This document shows, piece after piece, positions 58,273 to 64,000 of a DNA stretch of 64,000 nt (position 1 is its first letter; each line of letters begins with the position of its first letter). The notes beneath the pieces were generated by a model. It was given only the letters and a program-made list of their open reading frames with translations. It had not been told where the DNA came from and did no database searches. Source of the DNA: Charina bottae (Eukaryota > Chordata > Lepidosauria > Squamata > Charinaidae); the NCBI GenBank assembly GCA_023362775.1, contig JALMGJ010000016.1:3332001-3396000 (forward strand), read 5' to 3'. Position numbers and translations under genes: made by a program.

Positions 58273-58320
58273 CATTGAACTCCAGCCGTGAAAGCCTTCG
58301 ACAATACAATTCCAGTTATG

Positions 58321-59503
58321 TTTATTAATTTATTATCATTTTTGATTTTTTTAACTCTTTGCACTGCTTTTGATGTTTGAAATAACCATGTAATCTTCCC
58401 AGAGAATTCCTGTTACTAACAGGTTAAAAATTCAATAAACGGAATAAAAAATAGTACTTCTAAAATAATATCGAGCTTTACTAATTTAAAGGCTTGTGTT
58501 TGATTTCTGTTTTTCCTTCATTTATGAAAAATCTTTGTTTCTTATCTAAGAAAAAAGAAAAAACTGTGGTGGATTTTTTTTTGAACACCAGGATTTTTTA
58601 TTTCCAAAAATGGGGCAATTTGCAATTATTTGCTTGATTCTCTCCCAGTAAATTTTGGAGAATCCTTGGTGTAACTTGATACCATCTCATCATCTGTTAG
58701 AATTTGCTAGCAGAATATTTTGAAATGCTTAGTATAACTGAATGCACAACCCCAGCTTCCGCCTTCTGTTTTATTCTTGTCACCTTATCAGATGAAGTGT
58801 TTTTGTAAACTCAAAGGTTAAGCACCATTTTATCCATTTTGAATGCACATATATTGCTTTTTCTCATAGCAAGCTGGCTTTTATTGTTCTTAAGTCAAGC
58901 ATTGCTCACTTCCCAGATGCAACTTCTGTTTTTTTGCCTTAATTTCTTTTTATCTGGAGGTTGCCCCATACCCAGGGAGAAACATTAAATAAAGTCAGCA
59001 AGTATTGCCATTAATATAGAGTTTTCTGATGAACTTTAATTATTGGTTTGAATTATTGATTTCTTCCTTGGATAAACTAATTCCTCTATAACTACACGTA
59101 AAACTAATAGATTATAATTAGGGGATGAGATAAGCAATAGAGATTGGTTTCATCAAATAATTATGCTGCTCGGTTTGAAATATATTAAAGTCGCATGTTT
59201 TCCACCTAATGGGTGAGAAAAGAGATAATTCAAATCATTCATACTAACGTAGATCTCATTTGCAGCTGCTTTATTATTTAGAAAGAGAGAGAGAATTGCT
59301 TCCAGACTCTCCTGGTGTGAGTGGGAGATGAATTACAACTTCCCTGCCATTTAATCAAGTTACATATAAGTTATTCTTTAAGTGATGTTTCCATAGGAAA
59401 TTATTATAAGCTATTTTGTTTTGAAGGTTCTCTTTGAACAAAAAGGACCTCATGATATAGAGGATCATTTATGGTTGCTCTCTTGATGCTCTGAAGAACA
59501 TTT
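58321..59503. other. Unannotated stretch rich in TAAT motifs
   Basis: No gene or element was recognised. From about 58960 to 59290 the sequence has many taat/atta motifs and no repeat look; it could be single-copy regulatory DNA, but nothing here proves it. Confidence 0.4.
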
Positions 59504-60131
59504 TGTCCTGTCCCAGCCCAATCACACGCAATACACCAGGGAGGCAGTTGTAAAATGTTGGTGTATTATTCTTTGAGGAGTAAGTCACAGCAATAAATCC
59601 TTATTAGGTAAGCACCTGCAAACTTTAAAAGGTCAGGCAGCACGGGATCCAGGCTGAAGAGTATAAAAGAACCTACCTGCCTGCCCTGTTCTTACTGCTC
59701 AGTGCTTACTGCTTCTTTCTACTTCTTACCTTTCTGGTATGTGGATTTGTAATACTTCCAGGGATCTGGAAGAGAACTGTAAATAGTATCTGTTTGTATG
59801 AGTAACTAATACAACTGCAACTAAGTTACTACAATGACTGGCGTCATTTATTGGTCTCTGAAGCTAATAGCTTTCTGATACTCTGCGTGTGCAAGAAAAC
59901 ACACACTCCAACATAAAACTTTGCTGAGAAACTTGTGAGGTAAACTTGTGAGGTAATGAACAGGCAGCAAGGGAGTGTGAACGCAAACATACACACACTA
60001 CAGAAACAAGCCCCAAAAGTCCCACAAGCTTGCCTTAAGGGAGTTTCACATTCAGAGGCTGGCCGCCCATCCTCGTCGTCTGACTCTGACTCCGAGCCCA
60101 AACCCCCATGGACTCCGAGCCCCCCATGACA
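59504..60131. mobile_element. Solo LTR
   Basis: 628 bp with TGTC...GACA ends ('tgtcctgtcccagcc' ... 'gagccccccatgaca') and the 5-bp flanks cattt at 59499-59503 and 60132-60136. A TATA-like 'gtataaaagaac' at about 59659 favours plus orientation, while AATAAA near 59847 on the minus strand favours the opposite, so strand is left open. No internal region; the minus-strand ORF at 59844-60134 is not a known protein. Confidence 0.75.
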
Positions 60132-60167
60132 CATTTTGTATCTGTCAGTTGCTCTTGCTTCTATGAG

Positions 60168-60255
60168 TTTACTTATTTATTTATTTATTTATTAAGTTTA
60201 TTTATTTATTCCATTTGTATTCTGCTACAATCCAAAGTGAGTCTCAGAAGCTGTT
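60168..60255 (-). repeat. (TTTA)n with L2-like tail
   Basis: Two TTTA runs followed by 'attctgctacaatcc' and 'agtgagtctcag', an eroded antisense L2 tail. Confidence 0.45.
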
Positions 60256-60726
60256 TGCATTGTGCATGAAAAGAGAGGTAGACCCATGGCAGACATAATC
60301 CATGGTCAGTGCTCTTCCCTGTTTAGGGAAGGTTGTGGAAAGTGTGGTAGGACTGCAACTACAGAGCACCCTACAGAGCACCCTAGAAGGAGTGTAAAAT
60401 CTAGATCCAATTCATTGAGGATTCAGATAGAAACTGCATTAGTTGCCCAGATGGAGTTATCTGTTGAGACCTGGATAGGGGAATTGCACACCTTCTGATC
60501 CTTGTGGACATCTCAGCAGCCTTTGACACCATTGAGCAAGGTATCCTTCTAATACAACTAAGAGGGTTAGGAGTGCGGAAGGAAATGTTTTACAGTAGTT
60601 GTGCTTCTTTCTAAATGGGCAGTATTAGTTGGTGGAAGGACTGAAGAAATCATTCAGCCAGGAAAGGGTCCTACAGGGATTGTTCCTCTCTCCTTTGGTT
60701 TTAAATATTGACATGAATTAGCTGTT

Positions 60727-61090
60727 TGTTTGTTTATACAATTTATAGAGCTGCCCATCTCACTCTTGGCAGTGTACAAAGATTAAAACCATCACAACAG
60801 TACAAGCTCATGATGTCCCAGTTAAATAATAACTCCCAAAACAGAACCATATCACGAACACCAACAGAGCTCACCTAACTGCCTGACCCAAAAGCCTGGA
60901 GGAATAGCCAGTTCTTCAGAGCCTTAAAAAAGGCTAAAAGGGTTGGGGCCATCTGGATCTCTGGGAGGATGCTGTTTCACAGGGCTGGAACAGCCACAGA
61001 AAATCACAACCCTGGGTCCAACAAGATGGTGTTGTTTAACGGAAGATGACCTCCCTGCTATACCTGGGGCAGAAACAATGGGGGACAGGT
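60727..61090 (-). mobile_element. L2-type LINE 3' end, antisense, nested
   Basis: The left edge has 'tttatacaatttatagagc' and 'tgcccatctcactcttgg', the antisense L2 tail. Antisense C-terminal codons follow ('cagttcttcagagcc', 'ggatgctgtttcacagggc'). It splits the plus-strand L2. Confidence 0.7.
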
Positions 61091-61390
61091 AGTCCTGCAA
61101 ATGGTCTGGTCCTTTGAAAAGTTTGAAGTCAGTATCACTAGTATATTAGATCACCATCCTGTATTGATCCAGGGATGTGGTGGGTTTTTTGAATTGGTGC
61201 CTAGAAGCTGTAAAGAACTGCATGGCAAGAAACAAGCTGAGATTGAATCCAGCCTAGAGAGAGCCGCTGTTTGTCTAGAAACCATCTGGTGTTTTGCCTG
61301 CTCCAGTGATAACTGTAGATGAGAGGAGCATTCCTCTAAGACAGCACATCTGTGACTTGGCGGTCATCCAATCTAGGCAGATGGAGGCTA

Positions 61391-61674
61391 TGGTGATCTC
61401 GTGGTTAGACAAAGAACAATGCCGAGCCTTGGAATTAAGCTCTAGATCTTTATTGTTCTACCTTACCCAGAATCTTGCCAAACTAAGCTACACTAAGCAG
61501 TTCTCTGGGGAAAAACCCCAGGCACTCTAAGGCGGGTCCGGCCTGACCTTCCTGGACGGGTGCCCAAGGTCTTCAAGGCTGTGAACGCGCTTCTCACCCT
61601 GGAAGGCACCAGCTCCTCCTTTGCTCACGATCTCCATAACATCACTTTCTCCCTCAGAGACACATTCCATCACA
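61391..61674 (-). mobile_element. Solo LTR inside L2
   Basis: 284 bp. On the minus strand it runs from 'tgtgatggaatgtgtc' to 'gagatcacca' (TG...CA) and carries AATAAA (complement at 61449-61454). The 5-bp repeat ggcta flanks it at 61386-61390 and 61675-61679. It interrupts the L2 C-terminal region. Family not identified. Confidence 0.75.
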
Positions 61675-62457
61675 GGCTAGGAGGTCTCTGTCAAGGTATG
61701 ACTAGTGCACCAGTTGAGACTCTTTATAAAGCATGAGGTCCTGGAAACAATTAGCTAACAATTAGCCCTTATCTTATCTAGACCTGACCAGTGCAATGCT
61801 CTTTCCATGGGGATAGTCTTCTTTGAAGACTGTCTGGAAGCTACTGTTGGTACGAAATGCAGCATCAAGCATTCTGGTGGGTAATGGTTGCCATTGCTAC
61901 ATAACACAGGTTTGGAGGCATTGCTTTGGTTTCATAGGCTTGTGAGTACTGTTCAAAGTGTAGATTTTAAACTATAGTCCTTTATAGCTTGGCTCCTGGG
62001 GCTTTGAGGACTTCTTCCTTCAGACTGAATTGAACCATTCTGTGTATCAGTCTTGAGCCCTCCCCTCCCATGGAGGCTTAGGAAAGGGGGGCAAGAATAC
62101 AGTGTTTCTCAGTACAGTATATGCTTCATTCCTGTGGAATATCCTATCTCCAGCGATACAGATGGCATCCAATTTTATGGGGTTTAGGAAAGCAGTCAAT
62201 ATGAGCTCCTTTGCAGAACTTGCCGTTTCATGGATATTGAGGATTTTTGAATGAAAGCTGATCACATATTAGGATGCTGAGGTAGATTGTATTTTTTTAA
62301 TTTTGTTTTTAGTAGCTATGGATTTTATGTACACGTTGTAAACTGCTGAGAGTCCATGTGAAGTCATTGGTATATAAATATTGTAAATAAATTAAAAAGT
62401 GGTTCTTTTTAAAAACAACAACAAAGACTGGGTTTTGGTTCTCTTCATTTAAGATGT

Positions 62458-62800
62458 TAATTTAATTTAATTTAATTTAATTTAATTTAATTTAATTTAA
62501 TTTAATTTAATTTAATTTAATTATTTAATTTAATTTTTTAAACAATTTATCTGGCTGCCCATCTCATAGCAATGACTCTGAGCAGCTCACAAGAAGATAA
62601 AACCATGCAACAATAAAATTAAATAACCCATAATCCACATAACCAAAGTCTGGGGTCAAGAAAAATCATTTTCAATTTACTGCAGAAAAGTAGCAATAAA
62701 ACTAATCAACCAACCAACTAGCAGAGCTCATTTAACATCCCAGCCCAAATGCCCAAGGGAACAGACAGATTTTGAGTGCCTTATGAAATATTTTGTGACG
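62458..62800 (-). mobile_element. L2-type LINE 3' end with (TTTAA)n tail
   Basis: A TTTAA pentamer array at about 62458-62540 is followed by 'aatttatctggctgccca' and 'gactctgagcagctcac' (antisense tail), then antisense C-terminal sequence. The array probably grew from the element's own tail. Confidence 0.75.
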
Positions 62801-63227
62801 TAAATTATAGATTAGATTATAAATTATTATAAATTAGAGCTTCATTACCTTCATTATATGCTCTATATCCCAAATGCATCTATCATTCTCTGTGGTATTC
62901 AGTAATGACTAAGTTCAGTTATCTTGGAAACTAACTAGTAATCTTCCCAATGTATGATTCACAGGATCCAAGAAGTCTACCATACATGTGATATGACTTG
63001 CTTGGGTTTGAGAACTCCACTTTTATTCCATGATTCTGGGCTGCCAGTGAAGTCTTGGTAGTCAACACTAGGCTTTCAGACCCACAAACTGTAAATATAT
63101 TTTAAGCAGTGATAAGAGACCAATGCAGAACAAGTGAAAAGAAGGAGATGTATGGTCAACCTTCAGTGTACACAAAAGGAAAGGATAGGAATGGAAGGAT
63201 GTTGGTAGTGTAGATATTAGATGCAAA

Positions 63228-63228
<1 letters not shown>
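62801..63228. other. Unannotated stretch
   Basis: No gene or element recognised. Confidence 0.5.
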
Positions 63229-63278
<50 letters not shown>

Positions 63279-63480
63279 ACCCATTCAATCGTGTCCAATT
63301 CTTGGCGATTCTATGGACCAGCTCTCTCCACATTTTTTTGGTCTTCTATGGCTTCTTTTAGTTGTTTTATGCTCTGGCTGGTATCAGCTTTTATGGTGTC
63401 TAGCCACTGTGTTTTTTGGCAGCCTCATTTCCTTTTACCGCTGACCATTCCAAGCATAACTGCCTTTTCCAGTAAGTATT
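63229..63480 (-). mobile_element. RTE-type LINE 3' end with (ATC)n tail
   Basis: Minus-strand reading gives 'LEKAVMLGMVSGKRK', 'WLDTIKADTSQSIKQLKE', 'AIEDQ' and 'IAKNWTRLNG', in frame pieces, then (ATC)n at 63229-63278. The order matches the BovB C-terminus ('MLGKVEGKRKRGRPRARW' ... 'TKSRTRLND'), but the sequence and the trinucleotide tail differ, so this is a second RTE family. 5'-truncated. Confidence 0.75.
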
Positions 63481-64000
63481 ATTTTATTTATAATAAAATA
63501 ATAACAGCCATGATGTCTTGCATATCCCCACTGTCTGATGAGAACTCTCTGGCTGTTATTGATAGAGATGTCCTTTTACAGAATTTGATACTTTATGAGG
63601 CAACATTTTTCATTAAAATGTCTTTTTGACCTAATAAGTGAATCATCAGCATGATGATCAAAAGCTAAATTCATATATAAATATGTTAATAGATATAGAG
63701 CCGAATTATATATTGCAATATGGCAGATCATTTAGACCCTTCTGCACTGTCATTTCTTTGACTTTCCCAAAACCTGGCATTACCTTTATAATTAAAAACT
63801 CAGGCGCTAGCTAATTAAAAATAGTAAATTACTTCAAGAATTTGTCACTAGATCAAGTATTAGGCATTTGATTGCTACTTATTGCTTTGCATTTTTAATT
63901 TGCCATTAGATCAGATGCATCAAGTTTGACATTAAAAAATTGCATGATTTTGGCAACCTGATGTTTTAAAAAAAGCATCATCCATTTTTATACACAAAAT
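63481..64000. other. Unannotated end of window
   Basis: AT-rich; contains 'cgctagctaattaaaaa' and other TAAT-rich motifs near 63790-63830. No gene recognised. Confidence 0.45.

Larger units (their letters stand above)
56536..58307 (-). mobile_element. Penelope-like retroelement with inverted LTRs
   Basis: A 1772-bp element flanked by the exact 13-bp repeat aattccagttatg (56523-56535 and 58308-58320). Arms 56536-56713 and 58095-58272 (178 nt each) are inverse copies with about two mismatches. Between them lies a minus-strand RT plus GIY-YIG frame. A 35-nt tail (58273-58307, with 'gccgtgaaagccttcgaca') is found only at the right end. Inverted LTRs, a one-sided tail and a 5'-truncated ORF are typical of Penelope-like elements. 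Arm identity suggests a fairly recent insertion. Confidence 0.95.
60290..62398 (+). mobile_element. L2-type LINE, decayed, with nested insertions
   Basis: RT start pieces at 60290-60720 ('HGQCSSLFREGCGK'-like; 'LVDISAAFDTIEQGILL' near 60505-60550). After a gap filled by an antisense L2 3' end (60727-61090), the post-RT region resumes near 61130 ('MARNKLRLNP' near 61220). Then C-terminal parts run to 62250, and a tail 'taaactgctgagagtccat' with 'ttgtaaataaatt' closes it at about 62398. A solo LTR sits at 61391-61674. Many stops; no functional frame. Confidence 0.75.

Noticed and set aside
1..64000. A host protein-coding gene or exon
   Set aside because: No ORF outside mobile elements shows a recognisable domain. 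Single short exons cannot be excluded by eye.
1..64000. CRISPR array, prokaryotic operon or integrated phage
   Set aside because: Tandem repeats here are microsatellites or SINE tails without unique spacers, and every recognised mobile element is eukaryotic.

Overview
The window looks like gene-poor squamate reptile (lizard or snake) nuclear DNA. I found no host protein-coding gene, rRNA gene or canonical tRNA gene. The squamate call rests on the repeat mixture: BovB/RTE LINEs, tRNA-derived SINEs of the Sauria type ending in an ACCTTT tail, an R4-clade LINE with a restriction-like endonuclease, many L2-type LINE remnants, Penelope-like elements, a Ty3/Gypsy element and a Tc1 transposon. Species or family cannot be told from the sequence.

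Layout. 1-10 kb is mostly unannotated single-copy-like DNA with one L2 tail and one SINE. 10-20.7 kb is a dense LINE block: a BovB 3' piece, a broken R4 element on the minus strand (11.8-15.5 kb) carrying a 196-bp fold-back Penelope-like insertion, an internally deleted L2, and a near-full-length minus-strand BovB (17.0-20.2 kb). 20.7-28.1 kb holds a palindromic MITE, a second SINE and a plus-strand BovB broken by one frameshift. 28.5-33.6 kb holds LINE remnants, a CORE-SINE and an antisense L2 split by a solo LTR. 33.8-35.4 kb is a complete Tc1 transposon with an open 340-codon transposase, the only intact-looking CDS. 37.1-40.9 kb is a decayed Ty3/Gypsy element lacking integrase. 41.9-50.2 kb has microsatellites, an L1-like 5' end and short poly(A) insertions. 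51.0-53.0 kb is a LINE interrupted by a SINE. 54-55.7 kb is a MITE split by two insertions. 56.5-58.3 kb is a Penelope-like element with long inverted terminal arms. 59.5-63.5 kb contains two solo LTRs, several L2 pieces and an RTE 3' end.

How the parts work together. The Sauria-type SINE 3' ends share a BovB-like 3' sequence, so BovB is the likely mobilising partner, and BovB copies are present here. Nesting gives a relative insertion order: R4 before the Penelope fold-back; L2 before solo LTRs; the 51-kb LINE before its SINE; the 54-kb MITE before its L2 insertion. Target-site duplications could be read by eye for about a dozen insertions.

The most notable structures are the two Penelope-like insertions (12314-12509 and 56536-58307). 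Both are long inverted repeats carrying hammerhead-like cores, both have a 35-nt tail on one end only, and both are bounded by 12-13 bp direct repeats, although they belong to different sequence families and one has no ORF at all.
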